The notes: generated by a model from the letters alone, not told the origin. A stretch of 46,405 bases of DNA from Flavonifractor sp. An92 (GCF_002159175.1 NZ_NFGZ01000023.1:1-46405); one strand, 5' to 3'. Counted from the stretch's first letter, positions 1 to 7,513 are shown. Made by a program: numbers and translations.

Positions 1-234
1 AACATCATGACCATTGAGCTCCTGTGCGTCAACGAGGACCAGGCGGCCCGGCTGTCCCAGGGGTTCCAGGCCAAGCCCGAGCGGGTCTACAATGAGGTCC
101 TTGCTCTCTTCGTTTTTATCCAGAATGGCCGCCAGGACCTCATTGTAGACCCGCTCGGGCTTGGCCTGGAACCCCTGGGACAGCCGGGCCGCCTGGTCCT
201 CGTTGACGCACAGGAGCTCAATGGTCATGATGTT
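1..234. repeat. Perfect 100-bp inverted repeat, 34-bp spacer, at window edge
   Basis: Bases 1-100 are the exact reverse complement of 135-234, with 101-134 between them. The right arm lies inside the DUF4364 reading frame and makes sense as protein; the left arm only mirrors it. A perfect repeat that stops exactly at the first base of the sequence points to a contig-end or chimeric-read artefact more than to biology. Confidence 0.9.
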
Positions 235-633
235 GCCCCCCTCGTCGTCCAACGTCATGCGGGCGGTGAGGCTGCCGTCCTTGCGGGGGATCACCTGGGT
301 GCGGACCTGGGCGTTGCGGCGCAGGATGCCGTTGACCCGGGCCAGATTGGCGTTGCACTTGTGCTTGACCGAGTACGGCAGGCTGCTCTCCCAGGCCTCG
401 CCGTTGTGGCGGCCCTTGTCGGTGATGGCGTACCGGTCCTCCTCCAGCGTCAGGTGCCCCGTCTCCACCAGCTCGGCCACCGCCTCGGCAAAGTCGAAGT
501 AGTCCACCCCTTCGTCGCACATGGTCAGCTCCGTCAGGGTGGGAAAGTCGATGGGCGAGGCCACCCGGGCCATGATATAGAGCACCAGGAATTTGATCTC
601 GATCTTGTCATGGATGAATCCGAACCGGCTCAT
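1..633 (-). CDS. DUF4364 family protein, 3' end disturbed at window edge
   Basis: The start is the ATG at 633, with AAGGGGG about 8 nt upstream, and the protein begins MSRFGFIHDKIEIK. The next ATG (660) has a weaker ribosome site. The N-terminal half looks like a winged-helix module of the DUF4364 family: helices, then a stretch reading GHLTLEEDRYAITDKG that resembles a wing. The family is common in Clostridia and of unknown function, with a DNA-binding role only inferred. The frame stays open to base 1, but bases 1-100 are an exact reverse complement of 135-234. The C-terminal residues read from 1-100 are therefore probably not genuine, and credible coding sequence ends near 101 (residues KNEESK). 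Its own promoter lies at 724-752, divergent from the DUF3048 gene. Confidence 0.75.
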   Translation of the reverse strand, partial: MSRFGFIHDKIEIKFLVLYIMARVASPIDFPTLTELTMCDEGVDYFDFAEAVAELVETGHLTLEEDRYAITDKGRHNGEAWESSLPYSVKHKCNANLARVNGILRRNAQVRTQVIPRKDGSLTARMTLDDEGGNIMTIELLCVNEDQAARLSQGFQAKPERVYNEVLAAILDKNEESKDLIVDPLGLGLEPLGQPGRLVLVDAQELNGHDV

Positions 634-723
634 GGCGCAGTCCCCCTTCTCCGTGGTCATAGGCTCCGCCCCGGGGGCATATACCAAAGTGGACGTGCCC
701 GTGCGCGGATCATACCGCAGTTC

Positions 724-752
724 ATTATACGCGATTTTTCCCCGCTTGGCAA
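724..752 (-). promoter_or_regulatory. Sigma-A-type promoter of the DUF4364 gene
   Basis: On the minus strand, -35 TTGCCA (747-752), a 17-nt spacer and -10 TATAAT (724-729). Transcription would start near 717, leaving a leader of about 85 nt before the ATG at 633. This rules out the in-frame GTG at 756 as a start. Confidence 0.7.
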
Positions 753-774
753 GCACTCCCCGCCCCTTCCCAGC

Positions 775-804
775 TTGACAGCTTGTCCCGGGCGGGCGTA
801 TCAT
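775..804 (+). promoter_or_regulatory. Sigma-A-type promoter of the DUF3048 gene
   Basis: -35 TTGACA (775-780), an 18-nt spacer and -10 TATCAT (799-804), about 50 nt before the ATG at 858. It is divergent from the DUF4364 promoter. Confidence 0.65.
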
Positions 805-857
805 ATCCATACAACGTACCTTCGACCCCATTCGACGGAGAAAGCGAGGTCCCAGCC

Positions 858-1955
858 ATGCGCAAACCACTGCTCCCACTTTGCCTTGCCCTGACGTTCG
901 CCCTCACTTCCTGCGGCGGAAAGCCCGCCGCCGTCTCCCCCCAGCCGGAGCACGACGTGCCCACGGTCTCCGCAGAGCCCACCGCCACGCCGGAGCCCAC
1001 GCCAACTCCCTATAACGGGCCCCTGAATCCCCTCACCGGAATGCCCCTGGACGAGGAATATGTGAACCGCCGTCCGGTGGCCGTCATGCTCAACAACCTG
1101 AAGGTAGCCCTCCCCCAGCTGGGCGTGGCCCAGGCCGACATCATCTACGAGTGCATCGTGGAGGGCGGCATCACCCGCATGATGGGGGTCTGGCAGGACC
1201 CCAGCGACACCGGCGGCATCGGCTCCATCCGCTCCTCCCGGCCCTACTATCTGGAGCTGGCCCTGGGCCACGACGCCGTGTACATCCACGCCGGCGGCAG
1301 CGAGGACGCCTACTCGAAAATCAAATCCTGGGGCGTCACCGCCCTGGACGGGGTGCGGGGGCCCTACTGCGGCTCCTCCCCCGGGTCCAACCTGATGTGG
1401 CGGGACAGCCAGCGCCGGAAAACCATGGGCTATGAGCACAGCGTAGTCACCACCGGCGAGAACATCGCCCAAAAGCTCTCTTCCTACTCCTTCCGCCTGG
1501 ACCACGAGGACGGGTACTCTTACGAGATGGACTTCGCCGACGACGGCACCCCCGCCGGGGGCGTCACCGCCAACACGGTCACGGTCCCCTTCTCCAACGT
1601 CAAGACCGGCGTCTTTACCTACAACTCCGAGAGCGGCAAGTACGCCGTGGAGGAGTACGGCAAGGCCTACGTGGACGGCAACACCGGCGAGCAGGTGGAG
1701 GTCACCAATGTGCTGGTGCTCCAGACCGCCTGCCGCAGCACCGGCGACAGCCTGGGCCACATCACCGTGGACCTGACCAGCGGCGGCAAGGGCTACTTCG
1801 CCTGCGGCGGCAAGATGACCGAGATCCGCTGGAGCAAGGCCGGGCGCAACGCCCAGCTGGTGTACACCAACACTGACGGCTCTCCCCTCACCCTGGGCCG
1901 GGGAAACAGCTATGTAAATATCGTCCCCACCAACGCAGACATCACCGCCGAATAA
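858..1955 (+). CDS. DUF3048 domain-containing lipoprotein (YerB-like)
   Basis: A 365-residue secreted lipoprotein. The ATG at 858 gives a short basic start, a hydrophobic segment and a lipobox LTSC with the lipidated Cys at residue 19. An upstream in-frame start at 783 would place extra sequence before the signal peptide and overlap the promoter, so it is rejected. A Thr/Pro-rich linker (about residues 30-50) follows, then the two-part DUF3048 region (N- and C-terminal domains), including RRPVAVMLNN, GGITRMMGVW and IGSIRSSRPYYLELA. B. subtilis YerB is the best-known relative, and no biochemical role is established. It is likely anchored on the outer face of the membrane. It is transcribed alone and ends at a bidirectional terminator shared with tsaD. 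Confidence 0.88.
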   Translation: MRKPLLPLCLALTFALTSCGGKPAAVSPQPEHDVPTVSAEPTATPEPTPTPYNGPLNPLTGMPLDEEYVNRRPVAVMLNNLKVALPQLGVAQADIIYECIVEGGITRMMGVWQDPSDTGGIGSIRSSRPYYLELALGHDAVYIHAGGSEDAYSKIKSWGVTALDGVRGPYCGSSPGSNLMWRDSQRRKTMGYEHSVVTTGENIAQKLSSYSFRLDHEDGYSYEMDFADDGTPAGGVTANTVTVPFSNVKTGVFTYNSESGKYAVEEYGKAYVDGNTGEQVEVTNVLVLQTACRSTGDSLGHITVDLTSGGKGYFACGGKMTEIRWSKAGRNAQLVYTNTDGSPLTLGRGNSYVNIVPTNADITAE

Positions 1956-1999
1956 ACAAAACGAGCGCCGGACCACAGCGGTCCGGCGCTCTCTTTTTT
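1955..1999. terminator. Bidirectional terminator between DUF3048 gene and tsaD
   Basis: A 12-bp stem GAGCGCCGGACC / GGTCCGGCGCTC (1963-1974 and 1980-1991) has a T-run on the plus side and an A-run on the other side. It can serve both convergent genes. Confidence 0.85.
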
Positions 2000-2008
2000 A
2001 TATAGGTA

Positions 2009-3019
2009 TCAGCCCAGGGAGATGTCCCGGGTGGCGTAGGCGTTCAGGTCCAGGCCGCCGCGCTTGCCCGCCAGGAACTCATAGTACCCCTGGCAGCCGA
2101 TCATGGCGGCGTTGTCGCCGCACAGGGACAGGGCGGGCAGGAAGAGCTTGTTTCCGCTCTTCTGGCAGGCCCGCTCCAGGTCGGCGCGCAGCCGGGAGTT
2201 GGCCGCCACGCCGCCCGCCACGGCCACCTTGCCGTAGCCCATCTGGCGGGCCGCCTCCATGGTGCGGGGCACCAGGGTGTCGCTGACCGCCGCCCCGAAG
2301 GACGCTGCCAGGCCGGGGAGATCCAGCTCCTCCCCCTTCTGGGAGGCGTTGTGGGCCAGGTTCAGCACCGCCGTCTTGAGCCCCGAGAAGGACATGTCCA
2401 GCGGCGCGTCATGGACGTGGGCCCGGGGCAGGTCGTAGCGCTTGTCGTCTCCCCCCTGGGCCAGCTTGTCCATGGGGGCTCCGCCAGGGTAGCCGATGCC
2501 CAGCACCCGGGCCACCTTATCAAAGCACTCCCCCGCCGCGTCGTCCCGGGTGGCGCCCAGGATGGACATGTCGGTGTAGTCCCGCACGTCCACGATCATG
2601 GTGTTGCCGCCCGACACGCACAGGCACACAAAGGGGGGCTCCAGGTCGGGGTGGGTGATATAATTGGCGGCGATGTGGCCCCGGACGTGGTGGACCGGCA
2701 CCAGCGGCTTTTGCAGGGCGTAAGCCGCCGACTTGGCGAAGTTCACCCCCACCAGCACCGCGCCGATGAGGCCGGGGGCGTAGGTCACCGCCACAGCGTC
2801 CACGTCCGCCCGGGTGATGCCCGCCCGGGCCAGGGCCTCTTCCGCCAGGCCCGAGATGGCCTCCACGTGCTTGCGGGAGGCGATCTCCGGCACCACGCCG
2901 CCGTAGGTGGCGTGCATGTCCGCCTGGGACGCGATCACATCGGAGAGCACCGTCCGCCCGTTCTCCACCACCGCCACGGCGGTCTCGTCGCAGGAGGATT
3001 CCACTGCCAGTATCTTCAT
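2009..3019 (-). CDS. tsaD: tRNA N6-adenosine threonylcarbamoyltransferase TsaD
   Basis: A 336-residue cytoplasmic ASKHA-fold enzyme that, with TsaB and TsaE, transfers threonylcarbamoyl to A37 of ANN-decoding tRNAs. The N-terminal AVESSCDET is the family signature. The metal-binding HVRGH (His111 and His115) and the glycine-rich SGGNTMIV segment are present, and the C-terminal CGDNAAMIG is intact. Length is normal for the family. The ATG at 3019 has GAGGAG upstream. No separate promoter is evident in the short gap to the tRNA-Leu terminator, so expression may depend on read-through from the tRNA transcription unit or on a weak promoter I cannot see. Confidence 0.96.
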   Translation of the reverse strand: MKILAVESSCDETAVAVVENGRTVLSDVIASQADMHATYGGVVPEIASRKHVEAISGLAEEALARAGITRADVDAVAVTYAPGLIGAVLVGVNFAKSAAYALQKPLVPVHHVRGHIAANYITHPDLEPPFVCLCVSGGNTMIVDVRDYTDMSILGATRDDAAGECFDKVARVLGIGYPGGAPMDKLAQGGDDKRYDLPRAHVHDAPLDMSFSGLKTAVLNLAHNASQKGEELDLPGLAASFGAAVSDTLVPRTMEAARQMGYGKVAVAGGVAANSRLRADLERACQKSGNKLFLPALSLCGDNAAMIGCQGYYEFLAGKRGGLDLNAYATRDISLG

Positions 3020-3052
3020 ATCATCCGCTCCTCTTCTCCGGAACTGTTGAAA

Positions 3053-3086
3053 ACAAAAAAGAAGGACACGCCTGGGCGTGTCCTTC
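3053..3086 (-). terminator. Terminator after tRNA-Leu
   Basis: The minus-strand stem AAGGACACGCC / GGCGTGTCCTT is followed by a run of T (plus-strand A-run at 3053-3060). It sits between tRNA-Leu and tsaD. Confidence 0.8.
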
Positions 3087-3092
3087 TCTCCT

Positions 3093-3180
3093 TGGTGCGC
3101 GAGGCGGGACTTGAACCCGCACGTGCGTAATGCACACTAGAACCTGAATCTAGCGAGTCTGCCAATTCCACCACTCGCGC
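3093..3180 (-). tRNA. tRNA-Leu (CAG)
   Basis: This class II tRNA has a 7-bp acceptor GCGCGAG/CTCGCGC, discriminator A and an encoded CCA (3093-3095). The anticodon stem CTAGA/TCTAG encloses the loop TTCAGGT, giving anticodon CAG. A long variable arm (GTGC/GCAC) and a GTTCAAG T-loop are present. Confidence 0.95.
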
Positions 3181-3233
3181 ATTTCTTTCGCTTTCGGCCT
3201 CGGCCGTTTGCCGTTCGCCTCAGCGCGAGATAT

Positions 3234-3262
3234 ATATTACCACCGACTTCCCCATCTGTCAA
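3234..3262 (-). promoter_or_regulatory. Promoter of tRNA-Leu with A/T tract upstream
   Basis: On the minus strand, -35 TTGACA (3257-3262), a 17-nt spacer and -10 TAATAT (3234-3239). Upstream (3263-3300) lie A- and T-runs like an UP element, which stand out in this GC-rich DNA. Confidence 0.7.
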
Positions 3263-3335
3263 CAGGTTTTTCAAAAAAATTTCAAAATATTTTTGACCCC
3301 CGCTGGAGACCCTATGGGAGAAAGGAGTGTGCCCG

Positions 3336-3764
3336 ATGAACGGTAATACCGAGCTGTTGGATTTCACCGCCCAGAACGCCCAGATGGGCGCTCTCTCCCT
3401 CTCCAAGCTGTTGAAGCTCTGCCCCGACGAGCCCTTCGCCACCCACATGCGGGAGCAGCAGCAGGGCTACGACCACCTGGAGCAAAAGGCCCGCCTGCTG
3501 CTGGAGCGCCACGGCAAGGAGGAGAAGGGCCTCTCCGTGGGCGAGAAGCTGCGGACCTATTTAATGGTGGACTTCCAGACCCTCAACGACAGGAGCCCCT
3601 CCCACCTGGCGGGGATGCTCCTCATCGGCAGCAGCATGGGCATCGTCCAGGCCCGGCAGAAGCTCAGCCAGTACCCCCACGCCGAGAAGGAGATCCGCTC
3701 CCTTCTGGAGGAGCTCTGTACCTTTGAGGAGAAGAACGTGGAGCGCCTGAAAACCTTCCTGTGA
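3336..3764 (+). CDS. Hypothetical small all-helical protein
   Basis: 142 residues, family not recognised. The ATG at 3336 has AAAGGAG at 3321-3326. A GTG at 3327 would sit on top of the ribosome site and is rejected. The protein is charged and helical throughout: an N-terminal helix (about 5-27), a long Gln/Glu/Lys-rich helix (about 38-65), a short hydrophobic helix around LAGMLLIGSSMGIV (about 88-105) and a C-terminal amphipathic helix. This layout resembles a four-helix bundle, but there is no clear metal-binding ExxH pattern, so a ferritin-like role is not claimed. It has no signal peptide and is probably cytoplasmic. It stands alone between tRNA genes, and I find no convincing promoter or terminator of its own. 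Confidence 0.72.
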   Translation: MNGNTELLDFTAQNAQMGALSLSKLLKLCPDEPFATHMREQQQGYDHLEQKARLLLERHGKEEKGLSVGEKLRTYLMVDFQTLNDRSPSHLAGMLLIGSSMGIVQARQKLSQYPHAEKEIRSLLEELCTFEEKNVERLKTFL

Positions 3765-3802
3765 GGGCTCAAAAAATTTTTGGGTTCTTTTGAAAAAAAC
3801 AC

Positions 3803-3831
3803 TTGCATTTTGGCGGAAGCTGCGGTAGAAT
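3803..3831 (+). promoter_or_regulatory. Promoter of tRNA-Phe with A/T tract upstream
   Basis: -35 TTGCAT (3803-3808), a 17-nt spacer and -10 TAGAAT (3826-3831). It is preceded by A- and T-runs at 3771-3802 (UP-element-like). Confidence 0.65.
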
Positions 3832-3851
3832 AACACCGTTATTTTCGCAAC

Positions 3852-3927
3852 GCCTCTGTAGCTCAGTTGGTAGAGCAGGGGACTGAAAATCCCCGTGTCG
3901 CTGGTTCGATTCCGGCCGGAGGCACCA
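3852..3927 (+). tRNA. tRNA-Phe (GAA)
   Basis: 76 nt including encoded CCA. Acceptor GCCTCTG pairs with CGGAGGC with one wobble. The anticodon stem-loop GGGGACTGAAAATCCCC gives anticodon GAA. A canonical GGTTCGATTCC T-arm is present. Confidence 0.95.
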
Positions 3928-3963
3928 GAAAAAAGGACACGACGTATGTCGTGTCCTTTTTTC
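3928..3963 (+). terminator. Terminator after tRNA-Phe
   Basis: Stem AAGGACACGAC / GTCGTGTCCTT with a four-base loop, then a T-run. It starts directly after the tRNA CCA end. Confidence 0.85.
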
Positions 3964-4023
3964 TGGTCTCCAATCCCTCTCCCCTGCCGCCAAAAATTTT
4001 TTCGAATTTTTTCGAAAAAGGGG

Positions 4024-4052
4024 TTGCATTCCTCTGGGGAGTGTGCTATTAT
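4024..4052 (+). promoter_or_regulatory. Promoter of tRNA-Arg with A/T tract upstream
   Basis: -35 TTGCAT (4024-4029), a 17-nt spacer and -10 TATTAT (4047-4052). An A/T-run block at 3991-4023 precedes it, as for the other two tRNA genes. Confidence 0.6.
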
Positions 4053-4090
4053 AATTGAGCTGTCAGCGAGAACGACTCGCACGGCGGTAT

Positions 4091-4167
4091 GCGGCTGTAG
4101 CTCAGCTGGATAGAGTGACTGGCTACGAACCAGTAGGTCGGGGGTTCGAATCCCTTCAGCCGTACCA
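4091..4167 (+). tRNA. tRNA-Arg (ACG)
   Basis: 77 nt including encoded CCA. The anticodon arm ACTGG-CTACGAA-CCAGT gives anticodon ACG, whose wobble A should be edited to inosine by TadA. The acceptor GCGGCTG/CAGCCGT ends in a G-T pair, and the T-stem GGGGG/CCCTT contains two G-T pairs, so the molecule is somewhat wobble-rich. Confidence 0.92.
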
Positions 4168-4205
4168 AAAGTGGGACATCCAAACGGATGTCCCACTTTT
4201 GTTTT
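4168..4205. terminator. Bidirectional terminator between tRNA-Arg and the kinase-like gene
   Basis: Stem AAAGTGGGACATCC / GGATGTCCCACTTT with loop AAAC, T-run on the plus strand and A-run on the other side. Confidence 0.85.
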
Positions 4206-4208
4206 TCC

Positions 4209-4814
4209 TCAGTCCACCTGATGGCAGTAGCGCACCAGCAGGTCCACCGTGCGCTCCACGCCGTACCGGGCGCTGTTGATGCACAGGTCGTAATTCTCCG
4301 GCGCGCCCCAGCTGCGGCCGGTGTACTGCTCATAGTAGGCCCGGCGCTGCTTGTCGGTCTTGCGCACCAGAGCCGCGGCCTCCTTCTCGTCCACGTGCTC
4401 CAGCAGGCCCACCTGCTGGATGCGCTTCTCCAGCGGGGCGCAGATGTAGATGCTGATGTGGGGAATGCCCGCCCGGGCCAGCACATGGTTGGCGCAGCGC
4501 CCCACCAGCAGGCAGTCCTCCTCCCGGGCCTTCTTGCGGATGACCTCGCTCTGGAGCCAGTAGAGGGCGTCGCTGGGGGAGGTGCCCCGGCCCGCCGTAC
4601 CGCCGCCCTCGTACACGCTCTCAAAGAGCCAGGGGTGGCTCCGGTTCTCATCCGCCCCCTCCAGGCGGGAGAGCTCGATGTCTCCCCGGCCCGCGGCCAG
4701 TTCGATGATCTCCTTGTCATAAAAGGCGATGCCCAGCCGCTGGGCCAGCTGGCGGCCGATCTCCCGCCCGCCGCTGCCGTACTGACGGCTCAGCGCGATG
4801 ACAGTGTGTCCCAT
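4209..4814 (-). CDS. Cytidylate kinase-like family protein
   Basis: 201 residues from the ATG at 4814, with GAGGAGGG just upstream. A longer frame continues upstream but overlaps the promoter and is not protein-like. The N-terminus reads VIALSRQYGSGGREIG, a P-loop-like GSGG segment followed by a helix, as in the cytidylate-kinase-like (AAA_26) family of Firmicutes. Later motifs include CLLVGRCANHVL (Walker B-like region) and the lid-like RIQQVGLLEHVDEKEAAALVRKTDKQR cut by Arg/Lys residues. True CMP kinase (Cmk) is usually about 220 residues and more conserved, so the substrate here is uncertain. It is monocistronic, with its own promoter at 4873-4901 and a shared terminator. Confidence 0.85.
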   Translation of the reverse strand: MGHTVIALSRQYGSGGREIGRQLAQRLGIAFYDKEIIELAAGRGDIELSRLEGADENRSHPWLFESVYEGGGTAGRGTSPSDALYWLQSEVIRKKAREEDCLLVGRCANHVLARAGIPHISIYICAPLEKRIQQVGLLEHVDEKEAAALVRKTDKQRRAYYEQYTGRSWGAPENYDLCINSARYGVERTVDLLVRYCHQVD

Positions 4815-4872
4815 ACGATCCCTCCTCGAAACACGAAGCAGTGCCGGGAAGCGGTCCCGGTCCTCTGTCTTT

Positions 4873-4901
4873 AGTTTAAGCGAAGGCCATGAGCCTGTCA
4901 A
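4873..4901 (-). promoter_or_regulatory. Promoter of the cytidylate kinase-like gene
   Basis: On the minus strand, -35 TTGACA (4896-4901), a 17-nt spacer and -10 TAAACT (4873-4878), placing the start near 4867. Confidence 0.6.
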
Positions 4902-4914
4902 CGCCTTCCAGCGC

Positions 4915-4946
4915 AAAAAGCCCCCCGGTCCATAGGACCGGGGGGC
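4915..4946 (-). terminator. Terminator of the glnA-ANTAR-dapF-dapL run
   Basis: Stem AGCCCCCCGGTCC / GGACCGGGGGGCT with loop TATG on the minus strand, then a T-run. It follows the dapL stop directly. Confidence 0.85.
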
Positions 4947-4954
4947 TTTTCTGG

Positions 4955-6172
4955 TTACAGCACGCCGCGGATGCGCTCCACGGCCTGACGGGTGGCCTCC
5001 CGCTCGCCGAAGCCGGTGAGGCGGATGTACCCCTCGCCGCTGGGGCCGAAGCCCGCGCCGGGGGTGGTGACCACGTTGGCCTCCTTCAGCAGGCGGTCGA
5101 AGAAGGCCCAGGAGCCCATGCCGTTGGGGGTCTGCGCCCACACATAGGGGGAGTCCACGCCGCCGGACACGGTGAGCCCCGCCGCGGCCAGGCCCTCCCG
5201 GATGACCCGGGCGTTCTCCTGGTACACGGCCAGATTGGCCTGCACCTGGGCGCGGCCCTCGGGGGTGTAGATGGCCGCCGCGCCCCGCTGGACCACGTAG
5301 GGCACGCCGTTGAACTTGGTGCACTGGCGGCGGTTCCACATGGCGTTCAGGCTCAGCCCCTGGCGCACCAGGGCCTTGGGCACCACGGTGTAGGCGCAGC
5401 GGGTGCCGGTGAAGCCGGCGGTCTTGGAGAAGGAACGGAACTCGATGGCGCAGGTCTCGGCGCCGGGGATCTCATAGATGGTGTGGGGCACGCCGGGGGT
5501 GGTGATGAAGGTCTCATAGGCCGAATCGTACAGCAGCACCGCGCCGGTGCGGTTGGCGTACTCCACCCAGGGCAGAAGCTGCTCCTTGGTGGCGGCGGCG
5601 CCGGTGGGGTTGTTGGGGAAGCACAGGTAGATCATGTCCACGTCCTCCCGGGGCAGCTCCGGCAGGAAGCCGTTCTCCGCCACGCAGGGCATATAGACCA
5701 GGTTGGACCAGCGGCCGGTGGCCTCATTGAAATCCCCCGCCCGGCCGGCCATGGCGTTGGTGTCCACGTACACCGGGTACACCGGGTCGCACACGGCCAC
5801 CTTGTTGTCCAGGCCGAACAGATCCACGATGTTGCCGCAGTCGCTCTTGGCGCCGTCGGAGATGAAGATCTCATCGGGCTGGATGGACACGCCCCGGTCC
5901 TGGTAGTCCTGCCGGGCGATGGCGTCCCGCAGGAAGGCGTAGCCCTGCTCGGGGCCGTAACCGTGGAAGCCACCGGCGGTGGCCATTTCGTCCACGGCGG
6001 CGTGCATGGCGGCGGTGACGGCGGCGGGCAGGGGCAGAGTCACGTCGCCGATGCCCAGCTTGATGAGCTTCTTGTCCGGGTTGGCCTCGGTGTAGGCGCT
6101 CACCCGCCGGGCGATCTCAGAGAAGAGGTAGCTGCCGGGCAGCTTCTGGAAATTCGCGTTCATCTGTACCAT
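4955..6172 (-). CDS. dapL: LL-diaminopimelate aminotransferase DapL
   Basis: A 405-residue class I/II PLP enzyme that converts tetrahydrodipicolinate directly to LL-diaminopimelate, bypassing the acyl intermediates. The ATG at 6172 ([20 protein letters not shown]) matches the family N-terminus and has AAGGAG nine bases upstream. The TTG at 6190 lies just upstream of that ribosome site. Motifs are [12 protein letters not shown] near the N-terminus, CFPNNPTGA in the cofactor domain and the lysine segment [15 protein letters not shown] carrying the Schiff-base Lys. It overlaps dapF by 56 nt and is the last gene of the run that starts at glnA. DapF, encoded next door, epimerises its product. Confidence 0.96.
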   Translation of the reverse strand: MVQMNANFQKLPGSYLFSEIARRVSAYTEANPDKKLIKLGIGDVTLPLPAAVTAAMHAAVDEMATAGGFHGYGPEQGYAFLRDAIARQDYQDRGVSIQPDEIFISDGAKSDCGNIVDLFGLDNKVAVCDPVYPVYVDTNAMAGRAGDFNEATGRWSNLVYMPCVAENGFLPELPREDVDMIYLCFPNNPTGAAATKEQLLPWVEYANRTGAVLLYDSAYETFITTPGVPHTIYEIPGAETCAIEFRSFSKTAGFTGTRCAYTVVPKALVRQGLSLNAMWNRRQCTKFNGVPYVVQRGAAAIYTPEGRAQVQANLAVYQENARVIREGLAAAGLTVSGGVDSPYVWAQTPNGMGSWAFFDRLLKEANVVTTPGAGFGPSGEGYIRLTGFGEREATRQAVERIRGVL

Positions 6173-6962
6173 GTTCGTATTCTCCTTCAAATACGGTCAC
6201 AGCCGGACCGCTCATGTAAATGTGGCCGTCATCCGCCCAGCGCACCTCCAGCGCCCCGCCGGGCAGCACCGCGGTGACCTCCCGCTCGCACAGCCCCTGG
6301 GACGCCAGCGCCGCCAGCGCCGCGCAGGCCCCGGTGCCGCAGGCCAGGGTCTCCCCGCTCCCCCGCTCCCACACCCGCAGGCGGATGCGGCGGGGGCTCT
6401 CCACGGCAGCGAACTCCACGTTCACCCGCCCGGGAAAACAGGGGCTGTGCTCCGCCGCCGGGCCCAGAAGGGCCAGATTGATGTCCTCCGGGCAGGGACA
6501 GAGCGAGACCGCGTGGGGATTGCCCATGGAGACCGGTGTAAAGGTAATTTCCTTTCCCGCGATTGGAACCACAAGGGGTTTGCCCAAGGTGGGTTCCCCC
6601 ATGTCCACGGTGGCTCCCACCGCTTTTCCGCCCTCCACCCGCAGGCGCAACTCCTTTACACCCGCTGCGGTCTCTACGGTTAAGACCGTTCTCTCCGTCA
6701 TCCGCCGGTCGTAGAGAAATTTCCCCACACAGCGGATGCCGTTTCCGCACATGGCCCCCTCGGAGCCGTCGGCGTTGAACATGCGCATGCGGAAATCCGC
6801 CCGGTCCGACGGGCAGATGCAGATGAGCCCGTCGCTCCCCACGCCGAAATGGCGGTCGGAGATCCGCCGGGCCAGCCCCGGCAGGTCGGCCGGGCTCTCT
6901 TTGGTGCAGTCCACGAACACATAGTCGTTTCCGATGCCGTGCATCTTGGTGAACCGCAGCAA
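6117..6962 (-). CDS. dapF: Diaminopimelate epimerase DapF
   Basis: A 281-residue cofactor-independent epimerase that makes meso-diaminopimelate for lysine and peptidoglycan. Both catalytic cysteines are visible, in AMCGNGIRC and [10 protein letters not shown], and the N-terminus [19 protein letters not shown] is canonical. The start is a TTG at 6962 with GGAGGT seven bases upstream; there is no in-frame ATG close by. The C-terminus runs about 20 residues past the usual end (after VFEGE), and this tail is encoded by sequence that also starts dapL in another frame. The gap to the ANTAR gene upstream is 11 nt, so the genes are co-transcribed. Confidence 0.96.
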   Translation of the reverse strand: MLRFTKMHGIGNDYVFVDCTKESPADLPGLARRISDRHFGVGSDGLICICPSDRADFRMRMFNADGSEGAMCGNGIRCVGKFLYDRRMTERTVLTVETAAGVKELRLRVEGGKAVGATVDMGEPTLGKPLVVPIAGKEITFTPVSMGNPHAVSLCPCPEDINLALLGPAAEHSPCFPGRVNVEFAAVESPRRIRLRVWERGSGETLACGTGACAALAALASQGLCEREVTAVLPGGALEVRWADDGHIYMSGPAVTVFEGEYEHGTDEREFPEAARQLPLL

Positions 6963-6973
6963 ATGGACACCTC

Positions 6974-7513
6974 CTATTGGGTCCGCCGCTCCGCCTCCTC
7001 CAGCAGGAGGCGGGCGGTGTCGGATAGCTTGCGCCCCTCGTCCATGCTCCGCTTCTGGAGCAGGCGGTGGGCCTCCCCCTCCCCGATGCCCCGCCGCTCC
7101 ATCAGAACGGCCTTGGCCCGGGCGATGAGGGCCCGCTCCTCCTCGCTGCGGGCGGGGCGGGTGTCCCGCCGGGCGGCGGACAGAGCGGCGCGGAGGGTAT
7201 CCAGCAGGGCCCGGCGGGTGATGGGGGGACTCAGGCGAAAGACGCCCCCCTCCATCCAGAGGGCCTGCATGTCCTGCCGGGCCAGGAGCACCATGGCGCT
7301 CCCCCGGGGCAGGTCGTAGAAGAGCTCCCGGGCGCTGCCGTCGGGAAAGCGGTAGGAGCAGATGACCACCGAGATGCCCTGCTGGGCGGCCAGGACCCGG
7401 GCCTGGGCGGCGGTGCGGCAGAGGATACCCCGGGCCGCCCCGGTCTGCTCCAGAAGGGCGCGGATCTTCTCCCCCGTGCCCTCGTTCTCAAAGACCAGCA
7501 GCACCCGCTCCAT
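6974..7513 (-). CDS. ANTAR-domain RNA-binding regulator with a pseudo-receiver
   Basis: 179 residues. The ATG at 7513 has GGGGGGAGA upstream, and the GTG at 7543 is less likely. Residues 1-110 have the length and alternating pattern of a response-regulator receiver, but the key residues are missing. The acidic pocket reads FENEG rather than DDE, the strand that should carry the phospho-Asp reads VVICSYRFPDGSA, and the usual KP reads SPP. Residues about 117-170 match ANTAR (ARAKAVLMERRG, then EAHRLLQKRSMDEG), a domain known to bind hairpins and prevent termination. Its position directly after glnA, whose leader contains a terminator, resembles the glnA-nitR arrangement described in solventogenic clostridia. 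Control of that leader is an inference. Confidence 0.85.
   Translation of the reverse strand: MERVLLVFENEGTGEKIRALLEQTGAARGILCRTAAQARVLAAQQGISVVICSYRFPDGSARELFYDLPRGSAMVLLARQDMQALWMEGGVFRLSPPITRRALLDTLRAALSAARRDTRPARSEEERALIARAKAVLMERRGIGEGEAHRLLQKRSMDEGRKLSDTARLLLEEAERRTQ

Noticed and set aside
3327-3335. GTG start for the small helical protein
   Set aside because: It would lie directly on the AAAGGAG site, whereas the ATG at 3336 has proper spacing.
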